Shown piece by piece: positions 51,234-62,965 of a stretch of 64,000 nucleotides of DNA. This stretch comes from Brucella oryzae (GTDB lineage: Bacteria > Pseudomonadota > Alphaproteobacteria > Rhizobiales > Rhizobiaceae), in NCBI GenBank assembly GCA_012103035.1, contig JAAVLL010000001.1, positions 1,400,501 to 1,464,500 on the forward strand, read 5' to 3'. Position 1 is the first letter of the stretch, and every line of letters starts with the position of its first letter. The notes beneath the pieces are model-generated. The model had not been told where the DNA came from. It searched no databases and worked only from the letters and a program-made list of their open reading frames with translations. The position numbers were made by a program, and so were the translations under genes.

Positions 51234-54200
51234 TCAGAACTCGAAGATCGAGCGGAATATGCCTGGCGCGATGACGGAGATCGGATTGACAATCACCTGT
51301 GGCTGCTTGGCGCTGCCGGTCAGCTTGTAGGTAATTCCGATCAGACCCCGATCACGTCCGTTGCCGAGCAGCGCACCAAAGATGGGCAATTCTCCGAACA
51401 GTCGGTTAACGCCATAGGCAGGCATAAACGTACCGGTAATCGACATATTGCCCTGCTTGTCATAGAGCGTTCCCTGGAAAGTCGTGCCGACGGTTGGGCC
51501 ACGCACCACGCCCTTTGACAGATTCAGATAGCCATTGCCTTTTTCAATCAGCGAAAAGCCGCGCTCGATGTCAACGCGCGAAACGTCGATGTCACGCTTT
51601 ACAGCCTGATTGAGACTTGTGCCTCCATTCGAGGGAGGGCTGGAAACGATCTTGGCCAAACGCGGTTCGTTGATAATCGCAAAGTTACGTGCATCGATCT
51701 GGCCGCGCAACGGACCATTGCCCTGTGCGGCGAGACCAACCGTGATCTTGCCACCGCGCATCTTGTCATAGAAATCGAAGAAGCGAAGAACCGCTCCCGC
51801 ATCATTGGACTGCAACGAAATAGAGCGCGCATCGCCCTGATCGTTGTTTGTGGCCACAAAGGATTCACCGGACGACGTGATGGCATTCACCGATACGCCC
51901 GACACTTTGCTGCCCGCACTCTCGTAGGAGACCGCAACATTACGCAATGTTTCGCTGTTAAAGCCGCTGACTTCATCAATCTGGGCACTGACAACTACGC
52001 GCGGATTGTTGGATTTACCGCCGCTATTACCCTTCTCACCGAGATCGGAAACTTGCTTGATCAAAGCACGAGCATCAAATTTCGAGCCACGCACGTTGAC
52101 GCGATAACCGCTCCCGCTTTTGGCCGCCTTTACCGCAAGATTATCGTTTCTGTTCAGGCGGATCTCGCTGAAATTCGCTGACTGGAAATCGCCTTTTGCA
52201 ATGGAGAGATTTCCTTTGGCTCCGAAAGCATCACCGGAGAAGACAAGATTGTTGAGGTCCATCTTGCTTTTATCGTCCGCATTTTGGACGAGATCGAAAC
52301 TTGCCGTCGCTGGTATGCCCGCGCCTTTACGCCATCCGAGCCAAGGCAAGTCGATCTGCGTTTTGCCAAGATCGGCGGAAACATGACGCTTGCCACCGTC
52401 CTCCATACCGAGATCAACCGACATTACACCGGAAAAGATGGAATTCAGGCCCGGAAAGACTGCATTACGGGTCTTGTCGTCGATATCCAGCCTGACATTC
52501 TGTTCCCGTTTGACCGATCCTGAACGATCAACCGGCTCAGTCATACTGATTTTTGCAGGAATCCGTCAAGCTTGGCATCGGCGGTAATAATAGCTGCCGA
52601 TTGATCGACCTCGATATTGCCTGTCGCATCGCTAACGGACGATCCTGCTATCGGTTTCGATATGTCGAGACCAGTGAAACCAATATCAGCGTTCCAGCTC
52701 AGCGTGCCAGGCGGCGGGTCTTTGGAAACAGCAAAATTCACCTTCACACGCGACTTCACATCCCCGGTCACGTCGCCAGGCAGAAACGGTACGTTCTTCA
52801 AAACGTCGATTGGCTTGTTTCCGGCGATTTCAGCGATAGCTGATGCCTCGCCGGAAACACCCAGATCCAGTTCTGCAATCACGGGACGTTGGGGACCCCA
52901 AGGAATAATCAGCGTACCGTCGGAAACATCGACCTTGCGGTTGTTTGGCGTATAGGCCACGCCTTTCAATAACTTGATAGTCGTATAGGCACCACGGACC
53001 GATATTTCGCCATCAGCATCCCGCACAGGCGGCAGTTCTCCGACCACATCGAAGCGCGTATCAACAACCTTAAAATCGGCCTTAATCTCATCACCCGTCA
53101 GTGGCGGAGGCAGTCCCGGTCCATTGAAGCGGCCACCTGCAAGTGAAATATCGATACGGCTGTCCTTGACGGTTCCGCCGAAGAGATTTCTCAGCACCCA
53201 TTCGCGTGCGCCATCCGCAACATCGATCGGCCAGAGATGCTTGGCATCAGCAACCGGCATTTTGGGAATGCGCAGCATGAAGATCATTTCGGGCGAACCA
53301 TCGCCAAATCCCATGCTTCCTTGGCCAAAGAGTTGCCCGGTTTCCGTCTGCACATCAAGATTGGCAAACTGAATGCGCTGCTGGTCTGCCATATAGCGCC
53401 CGGCGATGCGCGTTGCGAAGGACAGAGGCGGATCAGTCGATTCAGATGGCATGCTGGTCGCTGATGTGGTCAGGACCTCGAAGCGATATGTCGGCCCACC
53501 CGTATTGTTTTCAGTTTCAGGTTCGGGACCGAAAGCGCCGTTGAACTGCGCCTGCATGCCGCCAAGCTGCAGCCGCGACGGTTTGATCTCGATTTTGCGG
53601 CTACCCACGGTGTGTTCGAAATTGAGGCGAATAGCTCCGCGCACATCCTCAACCCTGCCGAGCTGCATATTTATGTCGTCCACCGCCAGTTCCGTCGCGA
53701 GACGTTCCGGTTTGTCGCCATCGGCCGCCGATCCGGTCAAGGACAAACGGGCCGATGCCTCCAATTCAAAATGGGCTGGATTAACGCGATTACCGTTTAT
53801 AACGGGAGCGACTTCGGGCGGAGATCCCAATGCGAGGGAATATCACGGACGTTCAGTTCAAAACCGGCAAGACTGTTATCGCCTGCATGCCGTTCAATAT
53901 TGCCATCCAGGGCAATTTTCTTGCCTTTCCAGATGATACTGCCGGTAATGCCGATCTTCCCGTCACTTTCAATGAGACGGGCCTGCTCAATGCCCAGAAC
54001 CTGCTGTTCATCACCGATCTTGAAAGTGATCGTGCTATTAAAATGCCTATGACATGCGTTTCCTGCACGCGCAAAAGCTCAAGGCTACGGCGCATGGCGG
54101 CGAAAAGCTCACCTGAAACAGCATCAAAATCGAGAATGCCATGTTCGTCGTAAGGCAAAGATTTCCAAAATCCCGGCCCCTTGGTTTCCGGCATTTCAAA

Positions 54201-54696
54201 GGAAACACCATCCACTTCCAGCTGCGCCACACGAACCTTGCCAGCCAAAAGCGGCAGAGGTGCCAGCCCCAGACGCACGGACCTGATTCCGTTGATTTCG
54301 ACGCCCTGTTTTGGATCCGCGATAGAGACGTTGCGGGCTTCAAGCGCAACATGGCTGTCCTGATCCAGCGACAGCGCCGCACTGCCTATTGATGCCGTGG
54401 CACCTTCGCCGAGAATATGTGTCAGGCTTTTCTGTGCTTCGTCGCGCAGAAGATTGCTGTCAACGCCGCTGCGAAGAACAACAAAACCGGCGCCAACTAT
54501 GAGAACCAGAAGAATGCAGATCGATATAGCGGCATGGGAACAGCGCGATAACAAGGAACGGCTCGAACGCGCCGAACCGGGCAAAAGCCACACTCGCTGT
54601 CAGAGGCGAGACGTTCGATTCTTTTCATCTCCCGCTTGCTGAAGCGGATATTCTGCGGTTTCTCTGTCAACAACCCAGCCAGAAAAAGAGTGTCAT
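51234..54696 (-). CDS. Large AsmA/YhdP-like membrane-anchored protein
   Basis: This is one gene of about 1,155 residues, split by about five lost bases (two near 54600-54680, two near 53845 and one near 52542). A cytoplasmic tail (NIRFSKREMKRIERL) precedes one transmembrane helix (AISICILLVLIVGAGFVVL). The rest is a very long periplasmic beta-rich domain of the DUF3971/AsmA-like type. The C-terminus carries the AsmA-like signature (NGYLNLSKGVVRGPTVGTTFQGTLYDKQGNMSITGTFMPAYGVNRLFGELP). AsmA-like proteins bridge the membranes to move phospholipids. The ATG at 54696 is the best start, because it makes the N-terminus read through in one chain. Confidence 0.85.
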
Positions 54697-54914
54697 AGTC
54701 AACGATCCCTTATAATTTACTTTATTAAGAGACCGTAATTATCTGTATTATAATAACTTCCTGCCCGATCCACTCATTTGCGCCAGCAGCCTTGTGCCTA
54801 TCAACCGACGTCCCGACGGCGCCAGATCAATGGTTGCACAAGCCTTGCCTGAATGCGATAGCTCAGACTTTAACAGGTGGTTTCCATCCTAATCCATAAA
54901 AGAAAGGCACAGAT

Positions 54915-55376
54915 ATGGCTCATCCCCAGGTTGGCGACCCGGCACCCGATTTTACTTTGCCTTCGGATATTGATGAAATCTCCTGTCGTCTCTCAAAGGC
55001 AAACCAGTTGTCATCTACTTCTATCCGAAAGATGACACTTCCGGCTGCACCAAAGAAGCAATTGCTTTCTCTCGCTGAAACCGGAATTCGACAAGATCGG
55101 CGTTCGCATCATTGGCCTTTCTCCCGATAGCGCGACGAAACATGCGAAATTTCGCAAGAAGCACGACCTGACCGTCGATCTTGCTGCCGATGAAGATCGC
55201 GTGGCGCTTGAAGCCTATGGCGTGTGGGTGGAAAAAGCATGTATGGCCGCAAATATATGGGCGTGGAACGCACGACCTTTCTGATCGACACAGATGGGCG
55301 GATCGCCCGTATCTGGAACAAGGTCAAGGTCGATGGCCATGCCGAGGCCGTACTGGAAGCTGCCCGCGCGCTTTGA
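54915..55376 (+). CDS. bcp: Peroxiredoxin, Bcp/PrxQ type
   Basis: This thiol peroxidase has about 154 residues after restoring three bases (near 54985, 55075 and 55235). It shows [12 protein letters not shown], then [17 protein letters not shown] with the peroxidatic cysteine in the TxxC motif, and [14 protein letters not shown]. The position five residues after that cysteine is Ala rather than Cys, so the usual Bcp resolving cysteine is absent and it probably works as a 1-Cys enzyme. The downstream DUF455 gene starts four bases after its stop. Confidence 0.9.
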
Positions 55377-55379
55377 ACA

Positions 55380-56204
55380 ATGACAAACAAGCCATCATTC
55401 GAGCAGACGCTGCGCGGCGCGCTATCCGCGCCATATCAGCTTGCGATCTGGACGAAAAGGTCAGGCTGACGCGAGAGACTGCTCATCGTTGGTTCGGGCG
55501 CAGGCTTTCCATCCGTAGCCCTCTCGATCCGCCCTGCCTGAGCGTCCCGGACGTCCTGCAAAGCCGGAACTCGTGCCTCCCCGCATGTTAAAAAGCGTTC
55601 GCTCAACACCGAACATGGGCGTATTGCGCTGATGCATGCGCTTGCCCATATCGAATTGAATGCCATCGACCTTGCGCTCGATATCGTCGCCCGTTTTGCC
55701 GCCAAACAGATACCGCGCAGTTTCTTCGACGGCTGGATGAAAGTCGCCGATGACGAAGCGCGGCATTTCACGCTGCTGCGTGATCGTCTCAAGTCGCTTG
55801 GCGCAGACTATGGTGACATGCCCGCTCATGACGGGCTTTGGCAATCTGCACACCAGACCCGTAATGACCTTGAAGCTCGCCTGGCTGTCGTGCCGCTCAT
55901 TCTCGAGGCGCGTGGGCTTGATGTTACGCCATCTCTGCTCGAGAAAATGGTTGAGACCGGCGACCATGAGACTGCAGCAATTCTCGACGTCATCTACAAT
56001 GACGAGAAAACCCATGTCGCCGTTGGAGCAAAATGGTTTCGTTTCTTTTGCGCACGGAATAAAATCGATCCGGCAGCAAGATTTCGCGAACTGGTTCGCG
56101 CCAATTTCCGCGGTGACCTGAAACCGCCGTTCAACGAACTGGCACGCGCCGAAGCAGGATTGACACCGTCCTTTTATCGCTCCCTGTCGCCGGTATCGAT
56201 CTAG
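55380..56204 (+). CDS. DUF455 family ferritin-like protein
   Basis: The C-terminal 190 residues form the DUF455 domain, a ferritin-like four-helix bundle: ALAHIELNAIDLALDIVARF, MKVADDEARHFTLLRDRL and VIYNDEKTHVAVGAKWF. The Glu and His-x-x-Glu pairs in these helices can ligate a di-iron or manganese site. About three bases are lost between 55415 and 55600, which splits the N-terminal part (PSFEQTLRGA). It follows bcp by 3 bp, so the two are co-transcribed; this suggests a shared role in oxidant or iron handling, by inference. Confidence 0.85.
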
Positions 56205-56335
56205 CCGTTCATCAAAAACTTTCCTGCCGAAAACAATCCCGCTCGCATGGCCCGCGCAAGCCTCAAATGTAAAGGTCTGTTAACCCTAATAAGTTGTAAT
56301 CAGGTTAGGGAATCGAGAAGGGGCATGCGGCTGGC

Positions 56336-57688
56336 ATGACTGGGAATCAGGCGAAAGCATCGACGAAAAAGGTGTTCGGAGAACGCAAGGAGCCGCCTGT
56401 CCTGATTATTGCGCACGGCGAGAAGATCAGCCACTTAACATTTCGTCCGTGGATGGCCGCTCTTGGAGGCGCTGCTTTTCTGGCGCTTTCGGCGAGCTAT
56501 CTTGGAGCGACCGCCTATCTCGTGCTTCGCGACGACCTGATGAGCGCTGGTATCGCACGCCATGCTCGCAACCAGCAGCTCTATGAAGACCGCATTTCAG
56601 CCCTTCGCACCGAGGTTGACCGCATTACCAGCCGGCAGATGCTCGATCAACAGGTGATGGAAAATAAGGTCGCCGAACTGATGCAGCGCCAGCAAACGCT
56701 GAGTGCGCGCGACGGAAAACTTGCACCGCTCCTGGAGCGAGCTTCACAATTGCAGCCAATGCCAGAAATTCCGACAGAAAGCGCGCCGGATCTTGAGCAG
56801 CATAGCCAACTTATCCCTGATGAAGCGCTGGCAGGACGCGATTTTCCGGGTATCGATCCGATCATAACCGGGCCTGTGCCAGGAAAACCTCCTGTAGGGA
56901 AGCCTGACCGTCGCGCCGAAGCTGGTTCCATTGGATTGCGTCTTTCGGGCGGACTTTCGGGTGAATCGACACTTGAGACTTCCGACAAGATATTAGCTAC
57001 CATCACTCAAAACCTTCATCGCATTGAAAGCGAGCAGAATGGCAGAGTGCGTGTGCTGGCTGACGCCGCCTATGAAAAAGCCGACAGCATTCTCGACACT
57101 TTGAATGCGGCCGGACTGCGTATAGAAACCCCGAACAATACGGCCATTGCGATAGGCGGACCGCTTATCCCGTTATCTTTCACCGGTACGATGGTCAACG
57201 ATTTCGATATGCAATTGCGTAACCTCGATAGCGCGCTTGACCGGCTTGATCAGGTACGCAAACGGGTCAGTGCCCTGCCCCTTGCGAACCCGGCGCCGGA
57301 CAAGCCGGTTACGAGTCTGTTCGGTGTGCGTCGCGATCCATTTCTTGGAACGGCTGCATTCCATTCCGGTATCGACTTCCGCGCTGCCTACGGAGAGTCC
57401 GTGAAATCCACCGCATCCGGCAAAATCGTGAAGGCAGGTCGTTTTGGCGGATATGGCAATATGGTCGAGATTGACCATGGCAATGGATTCTCGACCCGTT
57501 TTGCCCATTTGAGCCGTGTGCTTGTACGCAACGGACAACAGATTGCCGCTGGAACGATTGTCGGTGAAGCAGGAAGTTCGGGGCGCTCGACCGGGAGCCA
57601 TTTACATTATGAAGTTCGTGAAAACGGGCGTGCAGTCAATCCGGTCAATTTCCTCAAGGCTGGTAAACAGATAGAGCCCTTGCTTTGA
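56336..57688 (+). CDS. M23 family peptidoglycan endopeptidase
   Basis: This intact 450-residue protein has one N-terminal transmembrane segment (residues 43-65, MAALGGAAFLALSASYLGATAYLV) and a coiled coil near 75-130 (RNQQLYEDRISALRTEVDRITSRQM). A Pro-rich linker precedes the LytM domain (residues 330-440), where HSGIDFRAAYGESV and HLHYEVRENGR hold the zinc ligands (HxxxD and HxH). With all metal ligands present it should be an active D,D-endopeptidase, like MepM or the division-related RgsM/DipM proteins of Rhizobiales. Confidence 0.92.
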   Translation: MTGNQAKASTKKVFGERKEPPVLIIAHGEKISHLTFRPWMAALGGAAFLALSASYLGATAYLVLRDDLMSAGIARHARNQQLYEDRISALRTEVDRITSRQMLDQQVMENKVAELMQRQQTLSARDGKLAPLLERASQLQPMPEIPTESAPDLEQHSQLIPDEALAGRDFPGIDPIITGPVPGKPPVGKPDRRAEAGSIGLRLSGGLSGESTLETSDKILATITQNLHRIESEQNGRVRVLADAAYEKADSILDTLNAAGLRIETPNNTAIAIGGPLIPLSFTGTMVNDFDMQLRNLDSALDRLDQVRKRVSALPLANPAPDKPVTSLFGVRRDPFLGTAAFHSGIDFRAAYGESVKSTASGKIVKAGRFGGYGNMVEIDHGNGFSTRFAHLSRVLVRNGQQIAAGTIVGEAGSSGRSTGSHLHYEVRENGRAVNPVNFLKAGKQIEPLL

Positions 57689-57703
57689 GTTACTGAAACG
57701 AGA

Positions 57704-57725
57704 AAACCCGGCCAGAGCCGGGTTT
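57704..57725. terminator. Bidirectional terminator of M23 peptidase gene and prfB
   Basis: AAACCCGGC and GCCGGGTTT are perfect 9-bp arms around CAGA. They are flanked by A-rich DNA on the left and T-rich DNA on the right. Confidence 0.85.
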
Positions 57726-57753
57726 CGTTTTCTATGCACATACCTGCAATTAA

Positions 57754-58881
57754 TCAGTCAATGTCATCGACCAATTCGCCGCCACCCTGAATACGGTGGG
57801 CAAGTGCGGCTTCCATAAATGGCGTAACGGAACCATCCAGCACTTCCTGCGGGTTGGTACTCTCAACGCCAGTACGGAGATCCTTGACGAGCTGATAAGG
57901 CTGCAGAACGTATGAGCGAATCTGGTGTCCCCAACCAATATCGGTCTTGGTGGCATTCGCCGCATCCGTCGCTTCTTCGCGCTTTTTAGTTCCTCTTCGT
58001 AGAGGCGGGCGCGCAACATCGACCATGCCTTTTCGCGGTTCTTGTGCTGTGAGCGTTCGGCCTGACACTGTACCACAATTCCAGTCGCGATATGCGTGAT
58101 ACGCACTGCCGAGTCGGTAGTGTTGACGTGCTGGCCTCCAGCGCCAGAAGCGCGGTAGGTATCGATTCGAACATCCGCTTCCGTAACCTGCACATCAATG
58201 TTGTCATCGATCACAGGATAGACCCAGATGCTGGCGAAGGACGTGTGACGGCGAGCGTTGGAATCATAAGGCGAGATACGGACCAGACGATGGACGCCCG
58301 ATTCTGTCTTCATCATGCCGTATGAATTGTGCCCTTTGACGAGAATGGTTGCTGACTTGATGCCCGCTTCTTCGCCTTCATGCACTTCCATCACTTCGAC
58401 TTTGCGACCGCTGCGTTCTGCCCAGCGCGTATACATGCGCAGGAGCATCGACGCCCAGTCCTGGCTTTCCGTGCCGCCGGCACCCGCATGCACTTCGACA
58501 TAGGTATCGTTCGCGTCGGCTTCACCCGAGAGCAACATATCGATCTGACGGCGATCAATCTCTTCCTTCAGTTCGCGGATAGTATTTTCCGCATCCTGAA
58601 TGATCGACCTGTCGTCTTCCTCTTCGCCCATGGCGATAAGTTCTATGCTGTCGTTCAGCGTCTGCGTCAGGTGGTTGATGCCATTAATGCTGTCCTCCAG
58701 CTGCTGGCGCTCGCGCATCAGCTTCTGGGCTTCCTGAGCATCATTCCAAAGTGCGGGATCTTCAGCTCTCTGGTTGAGATAGCCGAGACGTTTTATCGCC
58801 TGATCCCAGTCAAAGATGCCTCCTCAGCAGGCTTATGGCCTGCTGGATTTCGTCAACCAGCGTCTCGATTTCCGCGCGCAT
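57754..58881 (-). CDS. prfB: Peptide chain release factor 2, with programmed +1 frameshift
   Basis: RF2 releases peptides at UGA and UAA. The first 22 codons ([21 protein letters not shown]..) end at an in-frame UGA, inside CUU UGA C preceded by AGGAGG. This is the canonical recoding site: ribosomes slip +1 on CUU and continue with [22 protein letters not shown]. The rest carries the GGQ motif in [19 protein letters not shown] separate one-base loss in the A run near 57985 is an error; with it corrected the C-terminus reads [24 protein letters not shown]. Frame arithmetic fits one extra base plus one missing base, giving 375 residues. The slip site needs no correction. Confidence 0.95.
58808..58824 (-). 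promoter_or_regulatory. prfB +1 recoding site
   Basis: On the minus strand AGGAGG (58824-58819) lies three bases before CTT TGA C (58815-58809). The internal SD, slippery CUU and UGA stop match the RF2 autoregulatory frameshift of E. coli (AGGGGG UAU CUU UGA C). Confidence 0.93.
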
Positions 58882-59035
58882 GGGCAAATCGTTCCTTCAA
58901 TATCAGTCAATTTCATTTGAGAAGCTGCCAGTCGGTTACGAGGCTCAGGCCTTCGGGCATGGACGGACAGTCCACGCGCCGCGGACCATAGTGAGCATGC
59001 GGCGCGCTGTAAAGGGCAAAGCCCTGCATTCCAGG

Positions 59036-61493
59036 TCAGTAAAGTCCGCCGGAACCTGAGTTGATCGCACGTGTTGCCTGCGGCGACTGTGGTGCAACCG
59101 GAGAACCTTCACGGAAGGTATCCATGCCGATGACCGAATAGCTATCTGACGGCCCTGTACCTGGCTTGAACGCTTCCATGATTACATTCGGATCGCCCGA
59201 ATTGGCGCGCATGCCGGTCTTGCGGTTGATAGCAATAACCGTCATGCCTTCAGGTACACGAAAGTCCACTTTCGGCGTTCCGACCAAAGCCTGTTCCATG
59301 AAGGACTTGAATACTGGTGCAGCCAGGCCACCACCCGTATTGCCGCGCCCAAGCGATGTTGGGGTGTCGTAACCCATGAAGACGCCGACCACGAGATCGG
59401 GTGTGAAACCCACAAACCAGGCATCCTTTTCATCGTTCGTCGTGCCGGTTTTACCGGCCATCGGACGATCAAGGCTCTTCAATATTTGCGCAGTACCGCG
59501 TTGAACGACACCTTCCATCATCGAGGTAATCTGATAGGCAGTCATCGGATCAAGAACCTGATCGCGATTATCGATCAGCGTCGGCTCGTCCTGATTTGCC
59601 CAATCCTGCGCGTTGCAGCCCTCGCACTGACGGTTGTCGTGCTTGAATACGGTTTTGCCGTAGCGATCCTGGATACGATCTACCATTGACGGTGTTATGC
59701 TCTGGCCGCCATTTGCGATGATGGAATAGGCCGTCACCATACGGAGAACCGTCGTTTCGCCTGCACCGAGAGCCATCGAAAGAACCGGCAACATCTTGTC
59801 ATAGATGCCGAAGCGTTCGGCATATTCGGCCACGAAGCTTCATGCCCATGTCCTGCGCCAGACGCACTGTCATGACATTACGCGACTGTTCGATACCGTA
59901 GCGCAACGTAGAAGGACCAGAGAACTTGCCCGAATAATTCTTCGGTGCCCAGACACCTAACGAACCACCCTGATTTATCTCCAGCGGACCATCCAGAACT
60001 ACGGAAGCAGGCGTATAGCCATTATCCAGGGCCGCCGCATAGACGAAGGGCTTGAACGAGGAACCGGGCTGACGATAGGCCTGCGTTGCTCGATTAAACT
60101 CCGATTCTGCATAAGAGAAACCGCCAACCATGGCCAGAACACGGCCCGTGTGCGGGTCCATGGCAACGAGCGCTCCTTCAAGCTTCGGCGGCTGCTGGAG
60201 ACGGAAACGGATTCGCCTTGCTTGGAGACATAAATGATGTCGCCCGCCTTCAGAACACCTTCCGGCGACTTAGCGCTGGTACGCTTGCCGCCGATATTGA
60301 CGACGCGCATGGCCCACTTCATATCATCGGCGGCGATGAAGGCGCGTTTGCGCTCCTGCTGCGCGAGCCCGATGCTTCAAGCGGCGGCTGCAGACCGATA
60401 TCTGCGCCAGCAGCCGAAACATTGAGCACGATTGCCAGTTGCCATTCCGGTATATCGCCGTATGACTGCATGTCACCAAATGCCGTACCCCAGTCGTTAC
60501 CGAGTTCGACATTTTTCATGGGGCCACGCCAACCGCGCGCCTCGTCATAGCGGAGAAGTGCTGATTGCAAGGACTTGCGAGCTTCAACCTGCAACGTCGG
60601 GTTGAGCGTGGTGCGAACCGAAAGGCCGCCCTCATAAAGCGCATCTACGCCGTATTTCTGAATGATCTGGCGGCGCACTTCCTCGGTAAAATACTCCGAC
60701 GCAAACACATAATGAGCGTCCGAACGCTCCTTCACGCCGAGCGGTTGTTTCTTGGCTTCCGTCGCTTCTTCGGCAGTGATGTAACCGTTTTCGCTCATCC
60801 GGTCGATCACCCAGTTGCGGCGCTCGATAGCGCGCTCAGGCTGACGGAAAGGATGATAATTGTTTGGACCTTTCGGCAGGGCTGCAAGATATGCGCTCTC
60901 TGCTATGGAAAGTTCACCGACCGATTTGTCGAAATAGGTCAGTGCCGCGCTGGCAATACCATACGAACCGAGACCGAAGAAAATTTCATTGAGATAGAGC
61001 TCGAGAATACGGTCCTTGGAATAGGCCTGCTCGATGCGCATCGCCAGAATGGCTTCCTTGATCTTGCGATCATAGGTCTGCTTAGACGTCAGCAGGAAGT
61101 TTTTGCGACCTGCTGTGTGATCGTGGATGCGCCAACCGGACGGCGACCAGAGCCCATATTCTTGACGTTTGTTATCATGGCGCGAGCGAGACCCGCGAAA
61201 TCGAGACCATGATGTTCGTAGAAGGTCTTGTCTTCAGCTGAAACGAAAGCCGCTTTCACGCGGTTCGGCACTGCCTGAATGGGAATATAAAGGCGGCGCT
61301 CACGAGCGAACTCCGCCATGAGGCTACCATCCGAGGCATGCACGCGCGTCATTACGGGAGGCTCGTACTTTGCGAGCACCTCGTAATCTGGCAAATCCTT
61401 CGTGAGACTTCCGACGTAAAGGGCGACGCCACCTGCCACCAGGAGCATCAGCACCGTTCCGATCCCGAAGAAATATCCGATAAGCCTTACCAT
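59036..61493 (-). CDS. Penicillin-binding protein 1A (transglycosylase/transpeptidase)
   Basis: This bifunctional peptidoglycan synthase of about 820 residues has an N-terminal membrane anchor (IGYFFGIGTVLMLLVAGGVALYV). The GT51 domain shows AFVSAEDKTFYEHHG with the catalytic Glu, ASTITQQVAKN and RKIKEAILAMRIE. An OB-like insert precedes the transpeptidase domain, with SxxK in PGSSFKPFVYAAAL, SRN in IEQSRNVMT and KTG in AGKTGTTND. Five bases are lost (near 61105, 60355, 60190 and two near 59840). The Cys pair in NRQCEGCNAQ is typical of alphaproteobacterial PBP1a. Confidence 0.94.
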
Positions 61494-61756
61494 AAATGCG
61501 GAATCCTGCCTTCAGATTATTCATATGATAAGGGTCAAAGCACGAACAGCCAACCCTTTAACCCATTTATGCCATACGGCGACCACTGGCTTACTGACCA
61601 GCAAATGAGTCAAAGGCAAGATGGTCTACGTGTTTTACCAATTTAACGCGGTCACTTTCGTCCACACGACGAAAATCCAGAAAACTGTTGCATGCATGCA
61701 TCTTATAAGCTGAAGCGTATCTAACTCCAAGCGGGACATTTTAACTTTCTAGGTCC
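61494..61756. other. Intergenic region between amidase and PBP1A genes
   Basis: No coding frame of note is visible in about 260 bp. The PBP1A promoter should lie here. The amidase gene upstream of it on the same strand ends at 61757, so read-through is possible. Confidence 0.4.
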
Positions 61757-62965
61757 CTACCCTTTGCTCATGCTTGCTGGATGCTTCAGCGCTTCGAATG
61801 CTTTGATCGCAATCGCCAGCCGGTCCGCGAGCCTCTTACGCCATTCCGGGTTACTGATCAGCTTTTCATCCTCAGCGTTCGACAGATACCCGATTTCAAT
61901 CAGAACGGACGGCACGTCCGGCGCGCGCAACACCTGAAAACCGGCAAAGCGGTGCGGATTGTTGATGAGATTCACTTGTCCTTGAAGAGAATGGATCACC
62001 TTCTCGGCAAAACTCAACGAGAACGTATGCGTTTCCCGCCTTGTCAGATCGAGAAGAATATCGGTGACCTCGGGTTGCTCCTCGGGCACCGCTCCTGCAA
62101 GGGTGTCAGACTTGTTTTCACGTTCAGCCATGGCGCGCGCGACAGAATCCGATGCCTTGTCGGAAATTGTATAAACTGTCGCGCCGCGAATATCGTGCTG
62201 GTTAATCGTATCGGCGTGGATGGAGATGAACAGGTCCGCCTCATGCTGTCGGGCGATCCGTACGCGTTCTGAAAGACGCAGGAAGATGTCGTCGTCGCGG
62301 GTCATCAGCACTTTTATGTTCTTGTCCTGTGCCAGACGATCCCTCAGCTCTCGGCCGAAAGCGAGCGTCAGATCTTTTTCCTTGATGCCACTCAGGCTCT
62401 CCGCACCGCTGTCGATGCCGCCGTGACCGGGGTCAATCATGACTGTGAACGGACGAACTGCCCCATTCTGCTTGGATGCCAGAACGGGCTTTCACTACGA
62501 TCCGTCGAGCTCGTAATTTCCTCACGGCTTTTCAGCTGCTCTGCAAACTCCCGGTCTGACGTTGCCACGATATCGGCTACCAAGCGATAACCCGATGCGC
62601 TTTCATTTTTCAGAACACGAAGATCCTCGACCTTGAAGGGACCACGTAGTGTTAAGATCAGACGTGAACGCCCCTTTCCGACAAGTCCATAACGAACACG
62701 GGATATCAGCCCTCGCGCCTCCAGACTTTTTCATCAAAACCAAACCGTGTCTCCGGCAGGTCGACGACGAAGCGATGAGGATTGTCAGAATCAGGGTCGA
62801 GAGCTTTGGCTCCCGATCGAACATCACGACGACGCGCGTTCGCAGATCATCGCCGGCCATACGGAAAGTCAGCGCAGATAATGGAGAAGTCACACGATCG
62901 GCGGCAAAGGCAGGCGCGGACGGGAACAGCCAAACAGACAAAAGAGCGACCAATGCCAAAAGCAT
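61757..62965 (-). CDS. N-acetylmuramoyl-L-alanine amidase (AmiC type)
   Basis: This exported zinc amidase cleaves the peptide from MurNAc during cell separation. It has a signal peptide (LLALVALLSVWLFPSAPAFA), then an AMIN-type beta domain (DPDSDNPHRFVVDLPE), and the Amidase_3 domain with zinc ligands in MIDPGHGGIDSGA (His), LAFGRELRDRL (Glu nearby) and ISIHAD (His), plus a catalytic Glu in VLIEIGYLSN. About three bases are lost between 62450 and 62800. The protein has about 403 residues. It lies upstream of PBP1A on the same strand. Confidence 0.92.
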
